A stretch of 64,000 bases of DNA. Source: Aldehydirespirator sp965204415. Its GTDB lineage: Bacteria; Actinomycetota; Acidimicrobiia; Acidimicrobiales; Aldehydirespiratoraceae. This document shows, piece by piece, positions 1 through 8,075 of the stretch. Each line of letters opens with the position of its first letter. Within the stretch, counting starts at the first letter, position 1. Under the pieces are notes generated by a model. It ran no database searches. It was not told the DNA's origin and saw nothing but the letters and a program-made list of their open reading frames with translations. The stretch covers positions 806,001 through 870,000 of the forward strand of contig CBDBEL010000003.1 in the NCBI GenBank assembly GCA_965204415.1. The letters are read 5' to 3'. A program made the translations under genes and the position numbers.

Positions 1-428
1 AGCCATGCGGGCGGGTGCGTCCCCGGGAAGCTCGGCGACAGCGCAGGGCCCTCGACGTGGAGGCCGACCGGCTCGGCGCCGCAGTAGCCGGTCGGCCGGG
101 ACCGGATCGCCTCGTATGCGGCTTGGCGTCGGGCGGGTGCGGACGTCACGACCGTCGGCAGGAAGGCGGTCACTCCGTGCTCGGCGAGCCGGGCGCCGAT
201 GGCCCACATGCTCGACGGGTCGGCGGTGATGTCGCACCCGAAGGCGCCGTTCAGCTGCAGGTCGATGAACCCGGGCAGCGCCATATTGGGGGTGAAGTCC
301 AGGTCCTCCTCGGCGGCGGGGCCGCCGCTCTGGTACCCGGACACACCGGCGAACCGGCCGTCGCTGATGGCGATGCGGGCCCGGTATCGCCCGCCGCGCC
401 CGTTCGGAAGCATGGCGATGATCCCCAT
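1..428 (-). CDS. nagA: N-acetylglucosamine/galactosamine-6-phosphate deacetylase, N-terminal part (runs off window start)
   Basis: Amidohydrolase that removes the acetyl group from GlcNAc-6-P or GalNAc-6-P in the cytosol. Only about 142 N-terminal residues are inside the window. They contain GFIDLQLNG (residues 53-61), matching the Q-L-N form seen in E. coli-type NagA, and the GLHVEGP motif (122-128) whose Glu binds the metal, followed by FPGTHPP. The ATG at 428-426 is 6 bp past the stop of the upstream mutarotase gene, so the two are probably cotranscribed. Neighbouring AgaS-like, LacC-like and aldolase genes favour the GalNAc-6-P (AgaA) role, but the sequence alone does not separate this from NagA. 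Confidence 0.9.
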   Translation of the reverse strand, partial: MGIIAMLPNGRGGRYRARIAISDGRFAGVSGYQSGGPAAEEDLDFTPNMALPGFIDLQLNGAFGCDITADPSSMWAIGARLAEHGVTAFLPTVVTSAPARRQAAYEAIRSRPTGYCGAEPVGLHVEGPALSPSFPGTHPPAW

Positions 429-434
429 GAGGCC

Positions 435-899
435 TCAGCGCGGTTTTGAGGGGTTGCGATCAGGCTTCGTCGGGGTCACGCCCTTGCGCAGGATCACGTT
501 GGCGTAGGTCGCGGTCTCGCCGGTGGCCACGACCACCTGGGCGTCGGCAGCTTCGTCGTAGAAGTCCTGCCGGTCGAGCAGTCGCACCTCTGATCCGGTC
601 GGCGACCAAGGACTGATCACATCGATCAGACTCCGCCGGAACGCCGCGTCCAGCTCGTCGCCCGGTTCGGGCGCCATGAGCGTCACCGGCGCAGGACCGT
701 AGGTGTCCAGCACGACGAGTTCCAACACTGCCGCCGCGAGTTCCGCCACGCCGATGGCGTCGAGACGGTGCTCGTGCCCGCGGGCCACACGGGCCGCGGG
801 GAAGTGGGCGTCGCACAACACGATGGAGTCGCCGTGGCCCATGCGCCACATCGCGGCGAGCAGGTCCGGCGTGAGCACCGGCGGGACTCCCCTCAGCAT
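435..899 (-). CDS. fucU: RbsD/FucU family sugar mutarotase
   Basis: Small protein of 154 residues, the usual length of the RbsD/FucU family, which interconverts anomers or ring forms of free sugars. Family marks are MGHGD (residues 20-24, with the catalytic His), CDAHFP (29-34) and a C-terminal ATGETATYANVILRKGV-like segment ending in the Tyr-x-Asn pair. The ATG at 899 overlaps the end of the aldolase gene by 7 bp, so it belongs to the same transcription unit. FucU is better supported than RbsD from the HGD/DAHFP pattern, but the true sugar is unknown. It may act on the sugar imported by the ABC system upstream. Confidence 0.85.
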   Translation of the reverse strand: MLRGVPPVLTPDLLAAMWRMGHGDSIVLCDAHFPAARVARGHEHRLDAIGVAELAAAVLELVVLDTYGPAPVTLMAPEPGDELDAAFRRSLIDVISPWSPTGSEVRLLDRQDFYDEAADAQVVVATGETATYANVILRKGVTPTKPDRNPSKPR

Positions 900-1834
900 G
901 GCTGCACCGCGGCGCGGGCCGCCGCTTCGAAGGTGTCGATCACCTTCATGTAGTTGTCGCCGACCGCGCGCCGAGCCTGTGCGGGCGTGATCTCTTCACG
1001 GATCAGGGCCTCCAGCGGGGCCCACCAGATCGAGCGGCCCACCGCGAAGCCCCGGAACTGCTCGATCCCCGCGCCGGGAGCGAACGCCTCCGGCAGGCCG
1101 TCGACCGGTGCTCCCCCGCCCAGCACCAGCACGGACGCATGCGGATCGGCCGATGCGACGAGAGCGGCAAGGGCCCGAGCGGACTCCGTGTCGCGGGGCC
1201 TCTCGATCTTCCACACAGCCGGAACGATGCCAGAGGCAAGGATGTCCTCCGCGGCGCGCACCGCCGGATCAGGCGGCGGGCTGCCCTCCCGGTCACTGCT
1301 CCGGCATGTCGTGGCAGCGCCCTTGTGCGGGTCGGCGGGCACCAGCAGCTCGAGCAGCAGTTCCGCCCCCGCCCCCCGCACGGCGTCGTCAAGCCCGCGC
1401 AGAGCCGCGAGCTGCCGGCGCTTGTGAGGGGCCGGGTCGTGCGGGTGCCAGCGAATCAGCACCTTGCCGTAGGCCGCTCCGAGGGCTCGCAGATCTTTGG
1501 CCAGCCTCGACGGTGCTGCCTCGGCGAGCAGGCTCCGCTGTCCGGAAGCCTCGACCGCTACCGCGACCCTCACGCCGGCCGCGGCCGCCTCATCGGCGAC
1601 ACGGCGCTGTCCCCGGTCGATCAAGACCGCGGCCTCGGAGTCCGACTGCCCGCTGAGGCGCCCGTCCAGAGCTTGCAGGACGCCCTGCCAGACGAGGTAC
1701 TTGAGCTCAGCGCGGCGCACCGTGCCGGAGTCCGCGCCGAGGCGCTCCAGAGCCCGCACGAGACTGCCGCGGTGGTCGAGCGCCACCATGTAGCAGCGGC
1801 CCATGGCTGCATGAGTCTGCGCGTTTCTGCTCAT
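893..1834 (-). CDS. DUF2090 aldolase (LacD/IolC C-terminal type; probable tagatose- or ketose-bisphosphate aldolase)
   Basis: About 313 residues resembling the DUF2090 domain, which forms the C-terminal half of some IolC proteins and is a class I aldolase-like TIM barrel related to LacD. Recognisable pieces are VALDHRGS near the start, YGKVLIRWHP (candidate Schiff-base Lys), ELLVPAD, VWKIERP and GFAVGRSIWWAPL near the end. The ATG at 1834 is preferred because longer readings extend through the divergent kinase gene. That kinase begins 36 bp away on the other strand, and the two would catalyse consecutive steps: phosphorylation of a ketose phosphate and its cleavage to DHAP plus an aldehyde. 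Substrate assignment to tagatose-1,6-bisphosphate is inference from the neighbours. Confidence 0.75.
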   Translation of the reverse strand: MSRNAQTHAAMGRCYMVALDHRGSLVRALERLGADSGTVRRAELKYLVWQGVLQALDGRLSGQSDSEAAVLIDRGQRRVADEAAAAGVRVAVAVEASGQRSLLAEAAPSRLAKDLRALGAAYGKVLIRWHPHDPAPHKRRQLAALRGLDDAVRGAGAELLLELLVPADPHKGAATTCRSSDREGSPPPDPAVRAAEDILASGIVPAVWKIERPRDTESARALAALVASADPHASVLVLGGGAPVDGLPEAFAPGAGIEQFRGFAVGRSIWWAPLEALIREEITPAQARRAVGDNYMKVIDTFEAAARAAVQPC

Positions 1835-1870
1835 TACTGTAGGGTAGCGTCGGAGCCTAGGAAGGGCGTC

Positions 1871-2800
1871 GTGAGGCTCGTATCGGTCTGTCCCAATCCT
1901 GCCATCGACCACACGATGGTCCTGACGAGCCTGTCCGGCACTGAGACGCAGCGAGCATCGGCCAGCTTGACCACCGCCGGTGGCAAGGGGCTCAACGTCG
2001 CCCGCTTCGCACACGGGTTCGGAGCCGAAGCCACCGCCGTCGCCTGGCTCGGCGAGCCGGGCGCGGAATCGATATGGGCTCTCGCGAGGCGAGACGGTCT
2101 GGATCTGCGGGTCACGATCGCGCCCGGCCGGCCTGTGCGGATCTGCCCGGTGCTCGTCTCGGAGTCCGACGGCCGCGTCGTGGTCGCGTCCGATCCGGCG
2201 CCACTGCTGGATCGTTCCACTTGGCGGGACTTCGTCGAGTTGGCCGCGTGCGCCGCCTCCGACGCCGACGTTGTGTGCGTGGCCGGCAGCTTCCCCCGGG
2301 TCGAGGGCGAGGACGCGGCGGCCTCGCTGCTGGGCGCTCTGAGCTCGGCGCGCCCGCTGTGGGTCGACACCTCCGGCGGTGCCTTGGCGTCGGCTGCCGG
2401 TTTGGAGACGGTGTCGTTGAAGGTCAACCTCGCCGAGGCCCTCGGGCTCCTAGGCGACTGCTCGCCCGTGGGCGCCTCGCCACGCGAGGCCGCGCTCGCC
2501 GCCGCCGCGGCACTGGCGAGTGACCGTCGAGACGTGGTGGTCACCGCGGGTCCAGCCGGGGCTGCGTCGTCAACCGGGGCGGGCCTGCGCTGGCAGGACG
2601 CGCCGGCCGTGGCGGCCTGCAACCCCACCGCCAGCGGCGACGCCTTCATGGCCGCCTACCTGTGCGCCGGCCGCGGAGCGCTTCGCGATGTGACCGACCC
2701 GTTGCAGGCGGGCGTGCTCGCGGGTGCCGCCAACGCCGGCTCGTGGTGGCCCTCGGCACCGCCCGAAGCGGTACTCTCCCTGGCCGGCGGCTGCGACTAG
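1871..2800 (+). CDS. PfkB-family sugar-phosphate kinase (LacC / 1-phosphofructokinase type)
   Basis: Kinase of 309 residues with a GTG start at 1871, chosen because a purine-rich RBS (AGGAAGGG, 1858-1865) lies just upstream. The N-terminus TVCPNPAID-like pattern and GGKGLNVAR (37-45) are the first PfkB signature. NPTASGDAF (251-259) is the second, with catalytic Asp257. This subgroup phosphorylates tagatose-6-P or fructose-1-P to the bisphosphate. It is the only gene of the locus on the plus strand. It faces away from the aldolase and meets the transporter ATPase gene tail to tail, the two stop codons sharing a CTAG. Tagatose-6-phosphate is the likeliest substrate given the AgaS-like neighbour. 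Confidence 0.82.
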   Translation: MRLVSVCPNPAIDHTMVLTSLSGTETQRASASLTTAGGKGLNVARFAHGFGAEATAVAWLGEPGAESIWALARRDGLDLRVTIAPGRPVRICPVLVSESDGRVVVASDPAPLLDRSTWRDFVELAACAASDADVVCVAGSFPRVEGEDAAASLLGALSSARPLWVDTSGGALASAAGLETVSLKVNLAEALGLLGDCSPVGASPREAALAAAAALASDRRDVVVTAGPAGAASSTGAGLRWQDAPAVAACNPTASGDAFMAAYLCAGRGALRDVTDPLQAGVLAGAANAGSWWPSAPPEAVLSLAGGCD

Positions 2801-3957
2801 CCCAGACGGGCGCCCGAGTCGGCGGCGAATAGATGGAGCCTGGCGGCGGGGAAATACGGGCTGAGCGACTCGCCCATGCGGGGCCGCGGCGCTGAAGCGT
2901 CGAGGCGGACCACCAGCTGCGCGTCCAGCCTGTTGGTCTCGCCCTCCTCGTCGCCGGTGCCGGCCGCGTCCTCGACGTCGAACACCGGGGCGTCGAAGCC
3001 GGCGTGCACCAGCACCTCGGAGCCGAGCGACTCGATCAGCCTGGCCGCGGCATGCGCCCCCGAGTCGGCCCGAAGCTCCACGTCGTGAGGCCGGATGCCC
3101 ACGATCAGGGCCCCGTCGCCGCATCCGCCCAGCGGCGTGCCCTGCAACTCGTCGGCGTCGTAGTCCATGAAGCCCGATCCCAGCTCGAGGCGCCTCGTGC
3201 CGTCCGCGCGGGTGGAGAGCACCCCGTGATAGAGGTTCATCGAGGGCGTCCCGATGAAGCCGGCCACGAACACGTTCGCGGGCTTGTCGTAGAGCTCGTC
3301 GGGGGGCGCTACCTGCTGCAGGATGCCGCGCCGCAGTATGGCGACGCGCTGTCCCATGGTCATTGCTTCCACCTGGTCGTGGGTCACATGCACCATCGTG
3401 GTGCTGAGTTCGTGCTGGAGGGCGACGATCTCGGCCCGCATCGTGGCCCGCAGCTTGGCGTCGAGGTTCGACAGCGGCTCGTCCATCAGGAACACCTGGG
3501 GCTCTCGCACGATGGCCCGCCCCATGGCTACCCGCTGGCGCTGGCCGCCGGAGAGTTGGCCCGGCTTCTTGTGCATGTGCTCGGTCAGCTCGAGCATCTG
3601 CGCGGCGGAGTCCACCCGTCTGCGGACCTCGGCCTTGGGCATTCTCTTCATCTTGAGCGCGAAGCCGAGGTTGTGCCTCACGTCCATGTGCGGGTACAGC
3701 GCGTACTGCTGGAACACCATCGCGACGTCGCGTTCGCGCGGCGCCGTCTCGGTCATGCAATTGTCCCCAATGAAGATGTCGCCCGAGGTCGGGGCTTCCA
3801 GCCCGGCGACCATCCGCAGCGCGGTGGACTTGCCGCAGCCCGAAGGTCCCACCAGCACCAGCAGTTCGCCGTCCTCGATGGCGAGGTCGAGGTCGCGCAC
3901 GGCGTCGACGCCGCCGTCGAAGGTCTTGGTGATCGACTCGAAGGTCACTGACGCCAT
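2797..3957 (-). CDS. Sugar ABC transporter ATP-binding protein (MalK/UgpC/MsmX family)
   Basis: ATPase of 386 residues that energises a CUT1-type sugar importer at the inner face of the membrane. It has Walker A GPSGCGKS (37-44), Q-loop VFQQYALYP (from 81), signature LSGGQ (135-139), Walker B VFLMDE (155-160), D-loop NLD and the switch His193 in VHVTHDQ. The long C-terminal TOBE/regulatory part (about 240-386) is typical of MalK and UgpC. It starts 24 bp after the SIS gene and is the last gene of the leftward transporter operon. Its stop overlaps that of the convergent kinase gene. Confidence 0.93.
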   Translation of the reverse strand: MASVTFESITKTFDGGVDAVRDLDLAIEDGELLVLVGPSGCGKSTALRMVAGLEAPTSGDIFIGDNCMTETAPRERDVAMVFQQYALYPHMDVRHNLGFALKMKRMPKAEVRRRVDSAAQMLELTEHMHKKPGQLSGGQRQRVAMGRAIVREPQVFLMDEPLSNLDAKLRATMRAEIVALQHELSTTMVHVTHDQVEAMTMGQRVAILRRGILQQVAPPDELYDKPANVFVAGFIGTPSMNLYHGVLSTRADGTRRLELGSGFMDYDADELQGTPLGGCGDGALIVGIRPHDVELRADSGAHAAARLIESLGSEVLVHAGFDAPVFDVEDAAGTGDEEGETNRLDAQLVVRLDASAPRPRMGESLSPYFPAARLHLFAADSGARLG

Positions 3958-3981
3958 CTCGGATCCCCCTGGTATTTCGGC

Positions 3982-4995
3982 TTAGATCAGGACGTATGCG
4001 GGCACCCCGGAGGGGGTGTCGGGGTTCAGGCCCTTGGCGATGCCGCGGCTGAGCCCGGCGAGCTGGCACACCACCAGCCGGGCGACCGCGGTCGCCCGGG
4101 CCGAAGCGTCGGCGGGCGTCTCGATCGTGCAGCGCGGGTCCGGTCCCACCGTGGCCACGTAGGCGCCCCGGGCGGCGATCTCCTCCGCCACCGCCAGCTC
4201 GCGGGGCAGGCCCGTCCCGCACAGCACCAGAGCCGCGCTCCGGTCGTTCACCAGCGAGATCGGGCCGTGCCGGAAGTCCAGCACCGGCATGGCCTCGCAG
4301 AACGTGCTGGACATTTCCTTGATCTTCAGAGCGCCCTCGCAGGCCAGGCCGTAGTCGGGGCCGCTCCCGAGCACGTAGACGACCTCAAGACCGGGGTCGC
4401 TCAAACGCTCGACCACCGGCGCGGCGGCGGCCATCAACGACTCACCCAACTCGTCGACGCCTTCGAAGGTCGGCTCGCTGTCGCGGCCGGCGGCGCCGCA
4501 CTGCGCGGCCAGGCCGGCCAGCATCATGCTGGTGAACGACCGCGTCTGGACCACGGACTCCTCGGCCGCGAAGTCGAGTGCGACCGCGTGGTCGGCCACC
4601 TCGATCAGATTGCCGCCGGAGTTGGTCGTGATGGCGGCCACCCGCAGGCCGGCCCGCCGGGCCCGCAGGCAGGCGTGGATCGTTTCGGAGGTCTCGCCCG
4701 AGCGGGATACTGCCACGACCGTGTCTGCGGGCGGACCGCCCGAGCCGGGCGCGAGCCACACCTCGGAAGCGGCCTCCGCCCATGCGGCGAGGCGGAGACG
4801 CTGCCGGTGGGTGAAGGCCAGCGCCCGGGCGAGATGAGCCGTCGAGCCGCAGCCTGTGTACAGCGTGACGCCGGACGCGAGCCGCTGGTGCAGCCAGGTG
4901 GCGGCAGTTCCGGCCTTCACCGCTCTCGGCCACATCTCGGGCTGGGACGCGATCTCGCCCGCGGTGACGCTGCCGGGGTCGGGATGGGTGCTCAC
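3982..4995 (-). CDS. SIS-domain sugar-phosphate isomerase/deaminase, AgaS/GlmS-C-like
   Basis: Protein of 337 residues with two SIS domains: TGCGSTAHLA (47-56) and SRSGETSET in the first, GSGPDYGLACEGALKIKE with a following EAMPVLDFRHGP in the second. There is no glutaminase domain, so it is not full GlmS. This matches AgaS, which converts galactosamine-6-P to tagatose-6-P with loss of ammonia, or a FrlB/GlmS-like relative. The GTG start at 4995 overlaps the stop of the DeoR regulator gene (GTGA), which implies translational coupling. Placed between NagA and the LacC-type kinase in pathway order, the AgaS role fits best. Confidence 0.82.
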   Translation of the reverse strand: MSTHPDPGSVTAGEIASQPEMWPRAVKAGTAATWLHQRLASGVTLYTGCGSTAHLARALAFTHRQRLRLAAWAEAASEVWLAPGSGGPPADTVVAVSRSGETSETIHACLRARRAGLRVAAITTNSGGNLIEVADHAVALDFAAEESVVQTRSFTSMMLAGLAAQCGAAGRDSEPTFEGVDELGESLMAAAAPVVERLSDPGLEVVYVLGSGPDYGLACEGALKIKEMSSTFCEAMPVLDFRHGPISLVNDRSAALVLCGTGLPRELAVAEEIAARGAYVATVGPDPRCTIETPADASARATAVARLVVCQLAGLSRGIAKGLNPDTPSGVPAYVLI

Positions 4996-5765
4996 ACCAT
5001 GTTCCCGGCGGGGTGGGGGTGCGCGACGGAGACGCCGGCGCCTACGAGGCGCGCCAACTCGGCGTCGTCGGGTCCGGCGTCGGTGATGAGGAGGTCGGCC
5101 GCGCTGGCCGGGCCGATCTGGATCGGAGCGACGCGGCCGATCTTGTAGGCCTCGGCCACCAGCACGAGCCTGGGCGCCACCTCCACCACCACACGGTCGG
5201 TGATGGCCTCGGGAGCGAACGTGTTCGTGATGCCGGAACCGGCGGAGACTCCCTGGGCGCTGACGAACGCCACCTCGAAGGGCACTTGGCGCAGCGTGTC
5301 CTCGGCGAGCGGCCCGATGAGCGACAACTCCCTCTTGCGTAGCGCTCCGCCGGTCATGATGATGCTGATGCCCGGCGAGGCCGCCAGCGTCAGGGCGACG
5401 TTCTGTGCGTTGGTGACGACGGTCAACTCGGAGCTGTCGGTGATGCACTCCGCGAGTCGGGCCATGGTCGAGCCGCTGCCGATGAAGATCGTGGCGCCGT
5501 CGTAGATCTCCTCGACGGCCCGCCTCGCCAGCGCCAGCTTGGCTGCCGCGTTCTCACGGCGGCGGGCGATGACGGGCGGCTCCTGGTCGGTGATGAGTGC
5601 GGCGCCGCCGTGCATCCGTTCCAGTCCCGACGCGCCGCTCAACTCCTGCAAGTCCCGCCGAATGGTGGCCTCGCTGACCTCTAGACGCGTCGAGAGCTGC
5701 TTGACGGTCATCTGGCCGTGCTCGCGCAACAAGTCGCGCAGAGCTTTGTGGCGCACACCCTTCAT
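4992..5765 (-). CDS. DeoR-family transcriptional repressor (AgaR/GlpR-like)
   Basis: Regulator of 257 residues. The N-terminal winged helix-turn-helix (about 5-57) carries the DeoR signature, including QLSTRLEVSEATIRRDL. The C-terminal sensor domain (about 75-235) has IFIGSGSTMARLA and VVTNA motifs, which bind a phosphosugar in this family. The ATG at 5765 overlaps the stop of the dehydrogenase gene (ATGA), and its own stop overlaps the SIS start, so it is made in step with the catabolic enzymes. It is the natural candidate to bind the phased repeats upstream of the operon at 10751-10787. The inducer would be a sugar phosphate of the pathway. Confidence 0.9.
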   Translation of the reverse strand: MKGVRHKALRDLLREHGQMTVKQLSTRLEVSEATIRRDLQELSGASGLERMHGGAALITDQEPPVIARRRENAAAKLALARRAVEEIYDGATIFIGSGSTMARLAECITDSSELTVVTNAQNVALTLAASPGISIIMTGGALRKRELSLIGPLAEDTLRQVPFEVAFVSAQGVSAGSGITNTFAPEAITDRVVVEVAPRLVLVAEAYKIGRVAPIQIGPASAADLLITDAGPDDAELARLVGAGVSVAHPHPAGNMV

Positions 5766-7117
5766 GGGGGGCTCCCTTCGGTGGCGGCTGCGGGATGCAC
5801 GGCCGGTCCGCTCGCCGCAGGCGGCGCCGGATGGTCGCGCGTCGACAGCATGGGAAGTTCTCGCGGGTTGAGGACCTCCCGGCGCAGCCGGGACTCCTCC
5901 ACCGCGAAGGCCGTCTGGTGGCTGTGCAGCGCGTCGGCGAACGCCTGGCGGCCGGCCTCGGTGGGGCTGGCGACCTCGTCGAGGAAGTACTCGATCATGG
6001 CGCGGTCGCCGCCGGCGTGGCCCGCGTTGATTCCCGGCCCGCCGAGGGCGGGCTCGGAGAAGCCCGAGGAGTGGAAGCGTCGGCGGCGGTCGCGGAACGA
6101 GTAGACCTCCACTCCGCCGTCGGTGACGGTGGCCTCGCCGTCGGTGCCGGCTATCACGGTGTGACGGCCCCGCGACTCGGTGAACGCCGTCACCGTGATC
6201 GAGGCGGTCTGGCCTCCGCTGAAGAGCAGCGACGCCACTTGTGTGTCGACCACGTCGTTGTCGCAGTCGTAGACGCACTGCCCGAATCGGGTGTGCTCCA
6301 GGGCGTGCTCGACCGCGGCCACCGTCGCGTCGTCGGTGATGGTCGACACCGGATGGGAGAAGTCGCCCCTTCGGGCCATGTCCAGATAGATCGAGCGGGC
6401 GTCGTAGACGCAGTCCACCTGGCAGTCGACGCACCGGTCGGCCGCGCCGGCGGGGCGGAGTTCCCGCCGGAAGTGGTTGAGGGCGCCGAAGGACGACACC
6501 GCCACGCACTCCGCTCCGATCAGGTGCATCACCCAGTCCACGTCGTGGCAGGCCTTGCTCACCATGAACGGCGCGGCCGCCGCGGTGGAGCGCCAGTTGC
6601 CCCGGGCGAACGAGTGGGCGAAGTGCCAGAACCCGACCGGCTCGAGGTGGTGGATGTTGACGATCTCGCCCACCGCGCCCTCCGCGATCAGGCTGCGCAG
6701 CACCCGGGTGTAGGGCGCGTACCGCAGCACGTGGGCGACGATAATGGGTGCTGCATCCTCCGGCAGCCCGTCCCGGAGTCGGGCGCATTCGCCCCAGGTG
6801 GGGCCGATGGGCTTCTCGAGCAGCATGGGCACGCCGAGTTGCGCGAACCGCAGCCCGGGGTCCACGTGGAGGTCGTCCATCGTCGCGATGACCACGCCGT
6901 CGATGTCGTCTGCCGTCAGTTCCAGAGAGTCCCAGCCGCGGCTCTGGCGGGCGTCCGGAATGCGGTGGCGCTCGCTGAAGCGCCGCCGCCGGACGTCGTC
7001 GGGCTCGGCCACCGCAGCGATCGTCGCGCCCGCGTCGGCCGCCAGCGACGCGTAGGTCTGGCCCCGGTCGCCTGCGCCGATGACGGCCAGGCGGGCCTCC
7101 GACCGGCGACGGCTCAT
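5762..7117 (-). CDS. Gfo/Idh/MocA-family oxidoreductase
   Basis: Protein of 451 residues. A Rossmann fold opens with LAVIGAGDRGQTY (about 10-22). The LLEKPIGPT segment contains the family's conserved EKP, and KACHDVDW contains the catalytic His/Asp. A cysteine cluster (RCVDCQVDC followed by VYDARSIY) recalls the uncharacterised Gfo/Idh branch with four cysteines, possibly metal-binding. GFWHFAHSFARGNWR is also typical of that branch. It probably oxidises or epimerises a sugar of the locus using NAD(P). GH109-type glycosidases share this fold, so a hydrolase role is not excluded. The C-terminal 50 residues are Pro/Ala-rich and probably disordered. Its start lies in the second copy of a 74-bp duplication. 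Confidence 0.82.
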   Translation of the reverse strand: MSRRRSEARLAVIGAGDRGQTYASLAADAGATIAAVAEPDDVRRRRFSERHRIPDARQSRGWDSLELTADDIDGVVIATMDDLHVDPGLRFAQLGVPMLLEKPIGPTWGECARLRDGLPEDAAPIIVAHVLRYAPYTRVLRSLIAEGAVGEIVNIHHLEPVGFWHFAHSFARGNWRSTAAAAPFMVSKACHDVDWVMHLIGAECVAVSSFGALNHFRRELRPAGAADRCVDCQVDCVYDARSIYLDMARRGDFSHPVSTITDDATVAAVEHALEHTRFGQCVYDCDNDVVDTQVASLLFSGGQTASITVTAFTESRGRHTVIAGTDGEATVTDGGVEVYSFRDRRRRFHSSGFSEPALGGPGINAGHAGGDRAMIEYFLDEVASPTEAGRQAFADALHSHQTAFAVEESRLRREVLNPRELPMLSTRDHPAPPAASGPAVHPAAATEGSPP

Positions 7118-7191
7118 CGTTCGAGCCCTGTGAGGGCGGGGCGCGCCGCGCCGCAGGAGTTCCTGCCGGCCTCCAACGGGCGACGGCTCAT
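7114..7191 (-). repeat. 74-bp tandem duplication at a permease/dehydrogenase gene junction, leaving a 25-codon relic frame
   Basis: On the minus strand the segment running from the last permease codons into MSRR occurs twice, with a period of 74 bp: ATGA at 7191-7188 and again at 7117-7114. Each copy reads CTCAC-GGGCTC-A-GATGAGCCGTCGCC with a few mismatches. The first ATG, overlapping the permease stop, opens only a 25-residue frame that ends with a second copy of the permease tail (LTGLER versus LTGLKG). The second ATG starts the real dehydrogenase. Originally the two genes probably overlapped by ATGA, as the other junctions in this operon do. Confidence 0.8.
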
Positions 7192-8075
7192 CCTTTGAGC
7201 CCCGTGAGGGTGATGCCGCGTATCAGGTGCTTCTGCGCGACGGCGAACAGCACCAGCAGCGGCACGATCGATGCGGTGGCCGCGGCCATCATCAGGCCCC
7301 ATTCCTGGCGGTAGTCCGACTGGAAGAGGTAGATGCCGACGCTGACCACCCGCCGGCTGTTGTCGGTGGCCGCCACCAGCGACCACAGGAACTCGTTCCA
7401 GGAGTACAGGGCCACCAGCAGCCCGAAGGCGGCGATGTGGGCCCGCGCCGCCGGCAGGCCGACATGCCAGAACACCCGCCACGGACGGCAGCCGTCGAGT
7501 TTGGCCGCGTCGATCAGGTCTGTGGGCAGCGTGAGGAAGAACTGCCGGAACAGGAACACGCCGAACGCCGACCAGATGGTGGGCACGATCAGCCCGGTGT
7601 AGGTGTTCACCCATCCCAGGTGCCGGATGATCACGAAGTTGGGGACGAGGGTGACCGGCGGGGGGACCATGAGGATCACCAGCACCGCGATGAACAGCAG
7701 GGTGCGGCCCTTGAACTTGAAGCGGGCGAAGGCGTATCCCGCGGTGGCGGCCAGAGCGACCTGGGCGACGACGCGCACGACGGTGACCACCACGGTGTTC
7801 CAGTAGAACCGGGCGAAGGGGACGCGCTCGAACACCTCGACGTAGTTGTCCCAATGGAACTTGTCGGGGATGAGGTTGATACCGGGCCTCAGGTACTCGG
7901 CAGGCCCTCTCAACGACGTGGAGATCATCACCAGGAACGGCATGACGTAGAGGACGGCCAGGGCCAGCAGCACCGCATGCAGCAGCAGGCGCGGCCCGAG
8001 GCGGCGGGCCGGGCCCCGAGGGTCCCAGCGGGGCCGGGCCGCAGCGTCGGGCGCGGCCGGTCGCGGCGAGGTCAT
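7188..8075 (-). CDS. Carbohydrate ABC transporter permease (MalG/UgpE type)
   Basis: Inner-membrane permease of 295 residues with six predicted membrane segments, the first at about 32-52 (LLLHAVLLALAVLYVMPFLV). The cytoplasmic EAA loop reads DAAKLDGCRPWRVFWHVGLP and contacts the ATPase. The ATG at 8075 overlaps the stop of the partner permease by ATGA. An Arg/Pro-rich N-terminal tail of about 28 residues precedes the first helix. It pairs with the upstream permease and the MalK-type ATPase to import a sugar. Confidence 0.92.
   Translation of the reverse strand: MTSPRPAAPDAAARPRWDPRGPARRLGPRLLLHAVLLALAVLYVMPFLVMISTSLRGPAEYLRPGINLIPDKFHWDNYVEVFERVPFARFYWNTVVVTVVRVVAQVALAATAGYAFARFKFKGRTLLFIAVLVILMVPPPVTLVPNFVIIRHLGWVNTYTGLIVPTIWSAFGVFLFRQFFLTLPTDLIDAAKLDGCRPWRVFWHVGLPAARAHIAAFGLLVALYSWNEFLWSLVAATDNSRRVVSVGIYLFQSDYRQEWGLMMAAATASIVPLLVLFAVAQKHLIRGITLTGLKG

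Noticed and set aside
1139..1870. Longer reading of the PfkB kinase upstream of 1871
   Set aside because: It would overlap the divergent aldolase entirely. The kinase fold and RBS place the start at GTG 1871.
4992..6788. Longer reading of the DeoR gene reaching back to 6788
   Set aside because: The extra 340 codons are the shifted-frame shadow of the dehydrogenase. The DeoR helix-turn-helix begins at the ATG at 5765.
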